From assembly GCA_033064195.1 (NCBI GenBank), contig JARBJD010000581.1, forward strand, positions 1 through 31,630: DNA of 31,630 nt, read 5' to 3'. This DNA is from Blattamonas nauphoetae. Its lineage: Eukaryota; Preaxostyla; Oxymonadida. Each line of letters starts with the position of its first letter. Within the stretch, counting starts at the first letter, position 1. A model generated the notes under the pieces. The model saw nothing but the letters and a program-made list of their open reading frames with translations, made no database searches and was not told where the DNA came from. Shown piece by piece: positions 18,900 to 30,040 of this stretch. The position numbers and the translations under genes were made by a program.

Positions 18900-21800
18900 C
18901 AATATTGTCTTCAAGATCGGCGAAGAACACACAGCCGATTTGTGTGAGGTGTGGAGGGAGTGAAGTTCGATCAGGACGGCCTCCTCGAGTTGTATCAGAT
19001 GATGGGAATACAGGCATTGGACGTTCAGGCGTATTGTCTCCCACAATTCGACCAATAGGTTGAGTTTCAGTTGGAGGGCGTCGCTCTTCATTGAAAAGCT
19101 CCTCACTGCGAAGTGTGGTCGATCACTTGGGTGTCGAGACTGTCGGCGTGGAGAAAACATAGTCCAACTTCTCAATCAGCACAGATGACGAAGCTCCAGG
19201 TATCTTCATCTCTTCAACACAGTACGTGTCTCCAAACTTCAGTTCAGTGTCAGGATAAAGTGACTCTGAGAGTGTGTTCGATGTGTCTGATGTCGGTGTT
19301 TTTTTCAGAGTTGTCGAGTGCTCCTCAATCGATCCTGATTGCACGGTGGGAGTTCCAACAACCTGAATCGAGTATTCTGAGCCTGTTGACAACGAATAAG
19401 ATGTCAGTGTCGAGAGTGTTTAGGGAGCAGGCTCGGCAACAAATGAGTATGAGTTGAACTGTCGTCGTCGAGAGTGTTTGTGGAGCTGGTGAGGTGGGAC
19501 ACTTGGAGTGTCACGACCTGTTTCGCATCGATTCACTGGAGGATGTCCGAGTGGAGAGTTTACTCGTGTAGTGACTGTAACTGTGTCCGAGATGAACAGG
19601 GTATTCTTCAAATAAATCGGAATGTCGATGGTTTCCAAGGTCTCCTTCAGTGTCTGGAATAGGGTAGATACTGCGAGATCGACGAGCACCCTGGATCTTG
19701 AAAATGAGGACATGCGACGTTGAGCGCCTGATCGGAATCTTCAGCGAAGAGGAAGGGTCTGTTAAAGTTGATGGAGAGCTCGGGATGGCCTTCAACGTGG
19801 ACATGCTTGTATCGTCCGTCCGAAAGTGACATTCGCATCTTCGGGGATGTTGAACATTCTTCTGATTTGTTGTGAGGAGGGATGAATGTGAGCTTTTGTG
19901 GATTCAATGTTGAGTGTCGATGATGATTGCTTTGGAATCTCCGTCGACAAGCGATTTCAGAAAGAGATCGATTGGGATGCTCGCATTCAGACTAAGGAGG
20001 ACGCTGTCTGTGAAGGAAGTCATTGCGGTGTGGTTGAACTTCTCAAGATCTTTGGGATTGGCAGAACCGAGGAAATTGTACTTTTCAAGACGGTTTGAGT
20101 TGTGATCCTGTCGGGTCGACGATAGCCTCGATTCTCGAGAAACGTGTGTTCGTGTCATAAAGCGGAATTGACACGATGACACATGCAGAGTGGAGTCGAC
20201 AACGGTGATGACACATGAAGTGTTTGTTAAGTCTTGGAACACTGTTGTCGAATCAGTAACTTGTGTATCCGATCCTGAAATGGTGATGAGTGTCTCGTTG
20301 AATGACGTCGCAATGCTCGGAAGCAGTTCGATTCTGGCTGATCTTGGTTCTCCTGATTCGCTATCTCCAACAACTTCAAGGAACAGTCCACACGGGATCA
20401 GCGAAGATCCACGGATTTCAACATGGTACGTGTCTTTCGCTTTGTCCCACGTGCTTGTCGAGAGCTCGGCTTGAGGTTTGGGGATGAAGAACGGCGAGTC
20501 CAGATTGATGATTGGCGAAGAGAGAGTGCAATCCGAGGACACGATCCAAGACGAGATGCTTTCTTCTGTTCCATCTCCTCCCGACAGACTCTGAACATCA
20601 ACACTGCCATCATCAGATCACTTGATGTTCCGGCCGACAGATGGAAACGAAGCAAAATGCGGCGAGTTTGATCTGAATTCGCTTGTGTCAATCGCGAGTT
20701 CGCCAGACTTGACGAGAAAGGCACCCATTGAGAGCTGGCTGAATGACATTGTGGAGATCAATGACGAAGAGTTGCGAAGTTGGATCACTCCCGACTCCCA
20801 TTCACACAGTTCGCTTGTCTCGTTCGAGTTCATTCTTGATGAAGATGGCGTTCCAACGATCGACCCTTGCTTCAGAGTCACAACAGCATTCACAGCAGAG
20901 AGCAACACAAACTTCGACGATGACACTTCGATCAGCACGTCGATCTGTCGGATCTCGAGTGAACTCAGAATCACAATCATTGCCTCTCGCTCGCCCAGTG
21001 ATGCTGTCGACGGGATCACCAGCATGTTTATCCCGTTCTGTTCCGCCGAAAAGATTCTCAGCGATCCAGTTGTCTGTTCAATCGATGTTCTCAGCTCGGA
21101 TTCGTCGAGAAGAGCGATGGACATAGAGTCGATTGAGAGTGACTCCAGAATCCCCCATGCCCAATCCATTGACTTGCACGGCCGATTCTCCTCCCCACAC
21201 AGTTTACTCTCCTCTCCCCGCACAGAAGACACAAACAAAAGCACCATGTCTGGTTTCGGAGTTGTTGTGAACGATTGGTCGGATGTCATGTCCATCCTAT
21301 GGTCGGGATTGTCCACGTGCGCGATCGACTCGATTGTGTATGTTGTGTTAAAGTCAAACTCGTCTCCGTCAAACGGAATTTTGATTGAGACATGTGTGGA
21401 ATCGTTGAAATGAACGATGAATGAGCCAGATGGGAGCAGTGTGACGATGTAATCTTCTTCCATTCGTAAATCTGATCCAGACAGATCAATCGTCAGCCCT
21501 GTGCCTAGTATGTTCGATTCTGCAGTCACAGAGTCAATCTTGGGTGGATTAGGGACTCTGAAAGTCTGTGGTGTCTTCCAAGAAACGAGGCACGATGTGA
21601 CTTCAAGCTCACTAATTTCGTATGTCTCTTCACATTTCAACTCCCCAGTAGATTCACCGAGAGGCAGTTCCACCTGATACAGCCCTTCACAGACACGCAC
21701 AGCAGAGTGGACGTCTGAAGACGAGATATTGAGCGACAATGTCAGTGCACCCTGTCCCAATCCTTGTCCTCGGATCCTGATGCGTGCTTTCTTATAATCT

Positions 21801-23080
21801 GGACTCAGTGTTGCGTAGAGAGCTTCAATTGTGCATTCTTTTGGCAGAGGTTGTGTTGTGAACGTGTCTGTTACAAGAAGTGTTTGTGTGTGCTCGCTTC
21901 CAGCTTCGAACGACACATTGATCAATCTGTATTTCGTTTCGGGCATGAGGCTTTCTTTCCCTGTCGCGATCTCATTCGACTTGACACCCGATTCACTACA
22001 CGTTCCGTGAATTGTCAACCCGCTGCTGATCCGAGCTTGCCATGTTCCGCTCGTCGACAAATTCGATCCAAAGAACGAAACAAGGAAGTGTTTGTTGGAT
22101 GGAAGGAGAGCAACAGTGATATTTGAAATCGTAATCACTGGCTTTGGGAGGGTTGGGATGGTGAAGGAGAGAGGCGAGAGAAAGAGCACATTAATCCCAG
22201 CTCCAGACATGTTCACAATTCGGTATGTCTTCCCATAGTCCAGCAACGCTCCGTGAGGCAGTGTCTTTCCTGTCAGAACCAAAATCAGATTCTCCTTCGA
22301 TTCGTCCAGCGATGCTCGCACAGAAGACAGGACGGGTGATGGTGGAGTGGCGAACTTGTTGCTCCGCAGATTCATGGTCGTCCCATTCTCCAACGACACA
22401 CTCGACACAATGTAGGTTCGATCATAGTCCACACCATCATGTTTGAAAGGTGTTATTTCTGATTCTCCCATTGTTGGGCTGACAAAGAAACCAGAGATGC
22501 TGTATCCTGTCGTAAGAGTTGCTGTCCATCGCTTTCCAACTGGCAGCTTCATTCCCTCCAAGATGAGCATGAACTGCGAGGGATTCTCGTGCAGTTTCAC
22601 CAACAAACGATTCACGATGGTGGTGGCGGGTGGAATGACAAATGTGAGAGGGTTGCGAATGAGGATGAAGTCTCCTTCACGTGAACGGGCACTCTTAACG
22701 AAATACTCCACTGTCACACCCAATTTTCCACATGGATCATTAAACGGACAAGTCCCATCCTCACCTCCGCTCTGAACGAACAACACATGAGATGTATCAG
22801 CTTCTCCATCTGTCGATCGTGGGTATCCAAAAAAGCTGGCGACTGTATCGCATAGTCAAGAGCAGACGTCCCTGGTGTGAATGACATTGCATTTATCTTT
22901 GTCAACGCCACCTCCATCGTCATCGGCCGTTTTTTCTTCAACTAGACAAGAAGTGATGGAATGCTGCATGTTATATCCAATAGATATGGCGCCTCCGTTT
23001 TGTGATGCAGAGGATTTGGTGAAGATTGTCGAGGTGAAGTACAGTGGGTCTAGAGTAGGTTTAATAATTGAGATTTATGG
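18900..23080 (-). pseudogene. Giant surface-type protein with Ig/TIG-like and beta-helix modules
   Basis: One reading frame runs from about 23075 to 19907, broken only by TGA at 22858-22856 and 20620-20618. The text on both sides is clearly one protein (for example GGAISIGYNMQHSITSC upstream and LSGGDGTEESISSWIVSS downstream). After 19907 the frame changes twice (near 19905 and 19700). A recognisable module, LKFGDTYCVEEMKIPG, follows to 19126. TGA (19125-19123) is followed in the same frame by low-complexity Pro/Thr sequence as far as the 30-bp repeat. Architecture: beta-helix, cysteine motif, Ig/TIG repeats, cysteine motif, beta-helix, TIG. Such proteins are large expanded families in some anaerobic protists and are probably cell-surface proteins. 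No membrane segment or kinase domain is seen. Confidence 0.65.
20618..22786 (-). CDS. Longest intact part: four to five Ig/TIG-like repeats and a beta-helix
   Basis: 722 codons. Residues 1-25 carry LFVQSGGED, CPFNDPCG; residues 517-545 carry the related LLFVSSVRGEES, CGEENRPCKSM. These are two copies of a junction motif that seems to separate modules. Between them lie repeats of about 90 residues, each with an initial pattern like PVLSSVRASL then LILVLTGKTLPHG and a closing YGKTYRIVNM-type strand: about 45-150, 150-210, 215-310, 315-410 and 412-510. Residues 545-722 are short hydrophobic strands with Ser/Asn turns, typical of a right-handed beta-helix. The Met at 22786 is internal, since homologous-looking sequence continues upstream of it. 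I do not recognise a named family. Confidence 0.7.
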   Translation of the reverse strand: MLFVQSGGEDGTCPFNDPCGKLGVTVEYFVKSARSREGDFILIRNPLTFVIPPATTIVNRLLVKLHENPSQFMLILEGMKLPVGKRWTATLTTGYSISGFFVSPTMGESEITPFKHDGVDYDRTYIVSSVSLENGTTMNLRSNKFATPPSPVLSSVRASLDESKENLILVLTGKTLPHGALLDYGKTYRIVNMSGAGINVLFLSPLSFTIPTLPKPVITISNITVALLPSNKHFLVSFFGSNLSTSGTWQARISSGLTIHGTCSESGVKSNEIATGKESLMPETKYRLINVSFEAGSEHTQTLLVTDTFTTQPLPKECTIEALYATLSPDYKKARIRIRGQGLGQGALTLSLNISSSDVHSAVRVCEGLYQVELPLGESTGELKCEETYEISELEVTSCLVSWKTPQTFRVPNPPKIDSVTAESNILGTGLTIDLSGSDLRMEEDYIVTLLPSGSFIVHFNDSTHVSIKIPFDGDEFDFNTTYTIESIAHVDNPDHRMDMTSDQSFTTTPKPDMVLLFVSSVRGEESKLCGEENRPCKSMDWAWGILESLSIDSMSIALLDESELRTSIEQTTGSLRIFSAEQNGINMLVIPSTASLGEREAMIVILSSLEIRQIDVLIEVSSSKFVLLSAVNAVVTLKQGSIVGTPSSSRMNSNETSELCEWESGVIQLRNSSSLISTMSFSQLSMGAFLVKSGELAIDTSEFRSNSPHFASFPSVGRNIK

Positions 23081-23419
23081 TCTCATCGGCTCCATGTGAT
23101 GTATAACACTGGAGACACTGTATCCGGGTTCTATTTAGTGTGGATTTGCTTCGGTCGTGGATCGAGCTTCCTCCCCTATCATAAGTAGGAGATGGGCTCT
23201 CAATCATCTGTGAGAACATGTAATCATTGCTGGAAACGGATGTAACACTTGTTGCATCTAATTTTATTGATGGAGGACTGATCTTGGTGCCTCTGTCTAA
23301 ATGCCAAAACGAAGTGGAAGTTCTCCTGTGTGAATGGCCGATTGGAGAAGGTATATGGTGGAGGAAAGTTTTTTAGGAACTTTTTGAGGGAGTATCGGTA
23401 TGCGGACATGATATAGGAA

Positions 23420-24090
23420 TCAATTACGTTGTGGTATGTGGATTCTCAAAATGATAAAATCACCGGCATTCACGTCTGAAATCATGGTCCCTTGGAGGAG
23501 ATCAATGCTTTCCTTGACTGAAACTCCGAGATAGGTCTGGGACAGGCGAGAATCGGACGAGATGTGAATTGGGTTTATTGATGCTGTGATGGTGAATGAT
23601 GACGGGAGGTGAGATGATGAAATGTGTGTCAGGTGTGGAAATACCACATCTGCTGGTCGTATAGTCGTTCTGACGAGATGTATGGACGACCTGGACGAGC
23701 TGGATGGATCCGACTTCTTTTGACTTCGAAAATCTGTCAGGGAGGCAGAAACAACTGAAGGTTCGAGAGATTTCATTTTCTGTCGAGCAATGGTGTAACA
23801 TATCCATGTCATTCAGACGCAATGTTCCAGGTGTTTCAGTGAAGATCCGAACAATGATTTCAGGTTGACCTCGACATTTGTGGAGATGTTACCATGAATT
23901 ACCATTCTGATCATTAATCTTCACGCTTTGGTGGGTCATCCAGTTTAATGAAGGCGACACGTCGTGGTGAGGCCGAATCCCATCGCAATGAATTGTGATC
24001 CCTGTTCCAGAAGAATGGGTGAACAATTTGAGATTGATCTGGTTCTAACTTGTGGTGATCGATGAGATTGCTGTCTTTTCATGCTTATAC
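23420..24090 (-). pseudogene. Probable N-terminal fragments of the same surface-type gene
   Basis: Frame 23812-23420 gives SIHLVRTTIRPADVVFP and SVKESIDLLQGTMISDV, strand-and-turn text like the beta-helix downstream and in the same frame. Further up, about 24010-23820, another frame reads GTGITIHCDG, SLNWMTHQSVKIN and PGTLRLNDMDML. Stops and frame changes separate the fragments and the 23080-23420 gap has no clear coding, so an intron or decay is possible. Confidence 0.4.
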
Positions 24091-24639
24091 CGCTATCAAA
24101 TCTCATTGTGATGATGTACGCGATTTTGTATTTCCTGAAATGGTATTGATGAATTTATCTGTAGAGACGCACGAATCCATAACATTCGAAGTTTGACTTC
24201 AGCGATGAGATTTTCTGATGAACGAGAGATAATAGAGGACGATTTTTCGATATAAGAATCAAACCGGCAGTTCTTGGAAGGAATGACACTGAACTCGATC
24301 AGACCAAATAAAATCCCTGAAAAAGTGAATCGACGCTTGAAACTATTGGCAAAAAATGAAAAAAAAACAAAAGTTAAACAGCTATCGTTGCCGGGTGGAA
24401 TCATAAGAGATGATCCAGAAAAAGATGTGAAAACACTCATATTTGTGGATGTTTCACTGACTCTAGCGTTGCAAGGAACTATGTACACGGAGTACCTCGA
24501 CGAAAGATACATTCCGTCCTTCGTTCACGAATACTGAGTTGATCTTGATCAGTCACACCCATGTCGTGATTCTCATCGACCAGATATTGAGAAAAGTCTG
24601 AAAAAAAGTGAAAATATGAAATGGAAGCAATTAGTTCAT
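24091..24639. other. Region with overlapping short frames, no supported gene
   Basis: An 87-codon frame on plus (24274-24537; contains LPGGIIRDDPEKDVKTLIF) and a 138-codon frame on minus (24512-24096) overlap. Neither shows a family I recognise, and codon character does not decide between them. The plus frame has the more protein-like hydrophobic pattern near its end. Confidence 0.3.
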
Positions 24640-24760
24640 CTTGATAATCAATAATTTGGAATTTGCGCGGGTTTATGGATAAAAGCGGGTTTATGTGGGC
24701 ACTATGACTGTTCTGGCATAATCCTACCCCGTGCCCCCCTCCAATATTTTAACAGTTGCT
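24640..24760 (-). repeat. Dispersed AAACCCGC repeat, copy 2
   Basis: On the minus strand it reads gggcacggggtaggattatg, then atagtgccc, and later two AAACCCGC words. The second half aligns with 7376-7455 and the first half with 27700-27715 (ggcacggggtatgatt). It thus links two otherwise separate repeat copies into one family. Confidence 0.6.
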
Positions 24761-25203
24761 TGATTTAACTCCATTTCACGATATTTGTGCAATTATTTCT
24801 CGATTTGAGACCGGGTTTTGGAGAAATAAACATCATCGGATAAACACGCAACTTCGGGAAAACCCGCAACTCAGCTTTCAAACAACCGAAGTCACCTCAA
24901 GTGTTCACCTCTTCGGTATCCACTGTGGACATCTATTGAATCCAAAATCCACATGATTTCTTCTAAATTATGTTTTCTTCATTTCGATCATTCTCATTGT
25001 GGGACGATTTTAAAAAAGAAAGTGTATCAACCAGGTTGGGACGTTACTCCACGGGTCAAGTTGCCTCCAAACATTCCTTCCTCTCATCACTGAGTACCTC
25101 ACCTCCCGTCTATCCTCGACCCTTTCTCGTCATGCAGTTGAATTCCGTCAAGCATGCACGCAGGAAATCGCGGAAAGAGAATGGGAATTGAAGATTCGAC
25201 ACC
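24761..25203. other. Spacer with further CCCGCAAC words
   Basis: No gene supported. 24838-24875 contains aacacgcaacttcgggaaaa and cccgcaactc, related to 27375-27412 (inverse orientation), so repeat-derived sequence continues here. Confidence 0.4.
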
Positions 25204-27031
25204 ATGGACTCGCAATTAGAACGGGTATTCGGATTTTTATTTCGCAACTCGTTGTCTTTCGTTGTTGTCTTTCAATCTTTTTCACGATCTGTTTTTGTCG
25301 CAGATCATCTTCTCTCCTATCCCCTCCCAGCCATCAGCTTCCATTCCCATCCACTCCCTTCCACCCCCTCTCCATCCACCTCACAACCTACACTAACTGA
25401 TGATAAATTAGATTTCGACATCTCAACCTCTTGACGTTTCGATGAGGAAACGAGACGGTATGCTCGAATTTTCATCCCCTGTCGATCCAATTTCTTCTAC
25501 TCTGAAGTATTGTATCTTTTCTATCACCTGGTTTATCGTCATTTCTTCAGACAAACGCCACACTTTCGAAGCCCTGGTGACTGACATACTCTCTGGATCT
25601 CAGTGACTGTCTTCCGCTTTCCCATCGCCATCCCGTTTCACATCCTCCTCTCCTCTTTGAAACAAGTCAAATGCTGATGGAAAGCTCAGAATCGACACCG
25701 ATCATTTGATCACGACCAAACACACTCATTCGAGATCTTCTTCCCCGATCTCGTCGAGGACGATTCGTCGGCGAGGAATTGCGGTGTTTTATTAGTCCCC
25801 CACGAAAGTGCCGCCATTCTGCAGTCAATCACCCACTCACGAGTTGTTTCGAAATGCATCACCGCTGAAGCAGCTGAGGCAAGAAGAAATCGACCAGATG
25901 CTCTCAAATATGTCTTCACGAACCAACATCTCCGTTATTCCGCCTCAATCGCCAACGAAGACGCCTCAGACACAATCACACCTCATATCGAAAGGCTCGC
26001 CTCCAATGCGCAGTCCATCGTAACTGTCGGACTCTCCTCACCTCTTTCCTGCACAAGCATCACCACGATTCGCATGTATTCCGAGGTTTCCCGCGCCTCC
26101 ATTCGTCGTCGACATGGATAGTCACCTCTTCGACCAGGCTCCCAAGGGCGCCACCGATTCTTCGTCTGAGCATCCACAGGTTTGATCTTTTCATTTTCGT
26201 TTCATGATACTGCTCTCTTTCCTCATCTTTTATCGTTTTTGTGATTGATCTCTCTTCTTCAGGCCACGAACTGGGAAACGCAGTATAAAACGGACCACAA
26301 GCCACTCCGTCTCTTCTCGCCTCCGAAATGAAAGAAAAGGTGGATAGAAGAGAAAGAAGTTCGACAAGTGGAAGGCACAGACGGCCGAACAGATCGACAA
26401 CATGTTCACGCATCAGCTGATCGCAATTGCAGAGGAAGAACACGCCATCACAAAAGTGTGATATTCTCTCTCCTGACTCTGTTTTAGCTTCTCTACTCTG
26501 GGTTGGAGAATGCAGACGAAGAGGATCCTGAAAAGGTACGCCAGAACTCGGACTCGAACAGTCGATGCACTTCCGTGCTTTAATGTTGTTTTTCTATCTT
26601 TATTTCGCCTCTTAAACCATTTTCTGTATCATTGATGTTTTATTCTCGCCCACATGACAATCCAGATCCCTCCACAAATATTCTCTCAAAGAAACGAAAC
26701 TAGCCCATCAGAACGTGACAGGTTTCGAGCGAAAAAAAGCACAAAATGGAAATTCGCTTCGGAAAGACGCAGAATGCGACCCAAACCAACCTTGTCGAAT
26801 TCGCTCGTCAGCGAAAGAATACCAGAAACGTGGACCGAAGATCGAGTCGATAGAGAAGAGGAGGAAAGTGGAGATGAGGAAGTTGCATGCGAGAGAATGG
26901 ACAGGTATTCAAGAAGCTGTGGAGGAGGCCGGAAGAAACACAAACCGCAAAAGAAAGCGGAAGAGAAGGAGAGACTGAGGAAAGAAGAGGAGGAACGAGT
27001 GAAAAGGGAGAAAGACGAGAGAAGCCGGTGA
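25204..27031 (+). CDS. Intron-containing gene of unknown function, charged C-terminus
   Basis: The best-supported part is three exons joined in phase: 26348-26455 (KFDKWKAQTAEQIDNMF, HQLIAIAEEEHAITK), 26488-26535 (LLYSGLENADEEDPEK) and 26666-27031 (IPPQIFSQRNETSPSE to a Lys/Glu-rich end EERVKREKDERSR). Upstream, 25678-26118 is open for 147 codons without an ATG and reads like protein: HSFEIFFPDLVEDDSSARN, VLLVPHESAAILQSITHS. It is therefore likely an internal exon. ATG 25204 (MDSQLERVFGF) is a possible first exon, weakly supported. The C-terminal 60 residues should form a charged helix. No family recognised. The exon before 26348 and the stop at 26119 are not resolved. Confidence 0.45.
26456..26487 (+). 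other. Short intron, 32 nt
   Basis: GTGTGATATT to CTGTTTTAG. Removal joins EEEHAITK to LLYSGLENADEE without changing phase. Size and pyrimidine-rich 3' end match the 34-nt intron at 8376-8409. Confidence 0.6.
26536..26665 (+). other. Intron, 130 nt
   Basis: GTACGCCAG to ACAATCCAG. Removal joins DEEDPEK to IPPQIFSQRN in phase. It contains stops in that frame, so splicing is required if the exons belong together. Confidence 0.5.
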
Positions 27032-27115
27032 GAAGGGCAAGTTGACTCAGATACTTCCAGCCATCCTGTCTGAAACATCACACACATATCCAACACGGCT
27101 GAACAGACACTGAGC

Positions 27116-27252
27116 GAGAAGACGAGGAAGGCGTGAGACGAGCGAGAAGACGAGGAAGGCGTGGGACGAGCGAGAAGACGAGGAAGGCGTGGGACGAGCG
27201 AGAAGACGAGGAAGGCGTGGGACGAGCGAGAAGACGAGGAAGGCGTGGGATG
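27116..27252. repeat. 28-bp tandem repeat, about 5 copies
   Basis: The unit is gacgaggaaggcgtgggacg plus agcgagaa, nearly perfect, and purine-rich on the plus strand. It lies just downstream of the charged C-terminus of the preceding gene and may have grown from it. Confidence 0.9.
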
Positions 27253-27639
27253 ATCTTCATATTCCATCGTTTCGAATTCATTTCATGAGTTTCAGCGTTC
27301 TCTAGAGCAGCCTTTGATAAAAGAACTGCGAAGTAGTGATGAAACTAGGAAAATGTCCGAATCGTGGGCCGAAGATCCAGGGTGTGGGTTTATCCGGAGT
27401 TGCGGGTTAAATCGAGTACGTTAAATTCATCTACACTTCACCCGATCCTTTTTCCAGACACTTTTTCATAATGTCGGATAGTCTTCACAGCCCCCCGCTC
27501 AAGTGCAGGGGGGGACTGTGAAGACTATTGGTGAATTCTCAAAAGTAACATAGAAAAAAGGATCTTTGTGAAGTGTTGAAACAAATAATTGGCTGGATCG
27601 GGCCAAAATGGGCAGCTTCTTTTCGCCCTCAAAATCACA
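27253..27639. other. Spacer with CCCGCAAC-type repeat words
   Basis: No gene. 27370-27412 (gtgggtttatccggagttgc then gggttaaat) is an inverted relative of the AAACCCGC repeats. A perfect inverted pair, tagtcttcacagccccc (27479-27495) with gggggactgtgaagacta (27510-27527), forms a hairpin of about 17 bp. Confidence 0.5.
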
Positions 27640-27730
27640 AAATTTCATCAAAAGTGTGATTATTATTCGAAAATAGGCATATTTGAAATTTTCGGTGAGG
27701 GGCACGGGGTATGATTTTCCCGTGATTCCT
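27640..27730 (+). repeat. Dispersed repeat, copy 3 (GGCACGGGGTA)
   Basis: Shares ggcacggggta-gatt with the minus strand of 24712-24760. Similarity is short and imperfect. Confidence 0.45.
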
Positions 27731-28259
27731 TCCTGCAGAGATTGATGGAATGGTTTGTTGAAGCGGTGATAGGAATAGAACTGTTCCGAAAGAAACACCC
27801 TCTGCACCGCCTCTGACCTTCGAGAACATCCGAATTGACTCATCTTCCACAATAGTGATCGGTCTTCTCTTTTCTCCTTTCCTAATCCGAACAGCTTTAC
27901 CATACTCGTCGGACCAACCATCAACCACTGGTTCTCTCTCTTCCGACATCTCCACATTCTGCAAGTTCTTTTTGCACATCCATCGAACACTCGAACAACA
28001 AAAACGATTAATCCTCCCTCTTGACCCAGAACAGAACGATATGGTCTTCTCGCGCATCATGGTTGCCCTCGTCGAACATTTCGTGGCTTCCGGGGATCTC
28101 GTTCTCCCAAATTCGTCTCCAACCGATCATTCCCAGTGTTTTGCAGAGTTTTATCGTCAACAATAAGGATGAGCAACGGACGGACAAAAAGACGTTCAAC
28201 TCGGACAACGGACAGCGGACAGGTCCAAGTGAAAAAGAAGTGCTTCATGTGGCCTAAAT
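27731..28259. other. Region with a possible plus-strand coding fragment
   Basis: A 103-codon frame (27855-28166) has protein-like text: CKFFLHIHRTLEQQKRLIL, VFSRIMVALVEHFVASGD. An alpha-helical fragment of an unidentified protein is possible. A minus-strand frame overlaps it and cannot be excluded. No start context or domain supports either. Confidence 0.3.
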
Positions 28260-29517
28260 CAATGTGATTGACACTCAATTCGTTAATAAATAAGTGAATA
28301 GTGGTGATTAAATTCAGATTTTGTCTTTCATCAAAATGATAAACGAGTACTAGAGAATTTGGACAAAAAGACCCATTAATTGCAGAAATGTCCGAGCTTG
28401 TCCGATCTTGGACAGTCACTCAATTGTTGAAAAAACGAATCATCTGAATTTCTTCACAATCCAATTGTGATCAGATCAAAATGGACAAAACTGTCCTGTC
28501 CTGGACATGTCCGGATCGTCCTCCCCATCTCAAGTTAATTTCGTCGTCCCATTTCTTTCAGGGTCACTTAAATCGGTTTTCACTTCGAAATTCCATTCTT
28601 CACATCATTTTCTAGCAACCACTCATTCTGCGATACTTTTATAAACTCATTCCGGGAATTCAGTTCATTTCCGATTTGACACATTATTTCTCTTTCAATG
28701 ATGTTACACGTCAGAATTCAGTCAATGATAGTAGTATCTTATTTCAAACATGATCGAATCAATTTGCCTTCAAAATTCGCCGCTCTGTTGCACACTTTGT
28801 TGGTTTGTTGATGATCTTGACTGGTATCTCGTTCCTTTTGGTTCAAGATGTTTTCTTATAAAGAAATTTCTCATTTTGAATCCAGATACGATGCTTTCTC
28901 GCCCTTATCCAAATGAGATGGTCGTTACACTCTCATTTGTCGCCCTAAATGAACGGATCGTTTTCTACCTCGAAATAGTCTGTATTACACTTTTTCCGAA
29001 TCAAAATGATTCATATTCATATTATTGATCGCTTTTTCACATTTATTATTGTTGATCTTCCCTCCAGAAGGCAGATTGACCTGTCGATCCTGTGAAGACG
29101 GAATAGATGAGGCCAAAGGAGGACAAACCGAGCTGATTCGTAAACAATGAACTGGGAGTTGGGACGAAGAGACAAAACAGAGTGAGAGGAGAGGACGATC
29201 TTCATAATCGAGGTCCGAGCTCGTGAACAATGGAGTTGGAGAAAAGAACGAAACGGAAACATCAAACGAAACCAATTTGAAAAGTATGCTTCTCCTACTC
29301 TGACTTACAGATATTTCTTCATTTTTATGACAATAAGTGTCCTGACTATACAGAAATTTAAAGTGGAACAGTTAATCGATAAAACATGAGACAGACATCT
29401 CAGAAAGATGCAGAACGTATGTAATCATTCGTAAAGTGAATGAGGTTTTTCAGTCCATCCTTCCTTCTCACAGCCACTCACATCTATTCATCTCCTCCTC
29501 CACCCTCATGAGATCGA
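28260..29517. other. Non-coding spacer, partly GGACA-rich
   Basis: AT-rich, with no supported gene. 28160-28240 and 28360-28520 are dense in ggaca/tgtcc words (for example tgtcctgtcctggacatgtc at 28492-28511), which can pair locally. A 92-codon frame at 28750-29028 shows no domain. Confidence 0.5.
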
Positions 29518-30040
29518 ATGACAGAATGGGAAAGGAAACAGGTGACTGAGAGAGAAGAGCGAGAGAAAGAGAAGAAGCGGAGAGAAGATGAGAGAAAGCA
29601 GATTGAAGAAAGGGTGATGAAGGTGGAGGAAGAACGAAGAAAGGAAGATGAGGAAAAAGCGAGGCGAGAAGAAGATAGGAAGAGGAGAGAAGAAGAGGAA
29701 AGAATTGAACGAGAAGCGAAGCGAAGATGGGAAGATGAAGAAAGACGAAGCAAAGAAGATGCGAAACGATGGGAAGAGGAAGAGCGAAAGAAAATTGAAG
29801 AGTGCGGAAAGAACTCACTGAAGAGAAGCAATGAGAAGAGGAGAGAAAGGAGGAACTTCGAAAGGAAGAAGAACGGAAGATGAAGGAAGAAGCAAAAGGA
29901 AGGAAGAAGAAGCGAGAAGGAAGGAGGAAGAAGAGAAAAAGCGAATTCAGGAACGAGTGAGGCGTGAAATCGCAGAAGAGAAGAAAGGAAGAGGAGAGGC
30001 GAAGGGAGGAAGAGAGAAGAAAGCGAATATTCCCCAAAGA

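Noticed and set aside
20622-21413. 263-codon plus frame
   Set aside because: It is antisense to the surface-type gene, whose minus frame has clear repeated modules.
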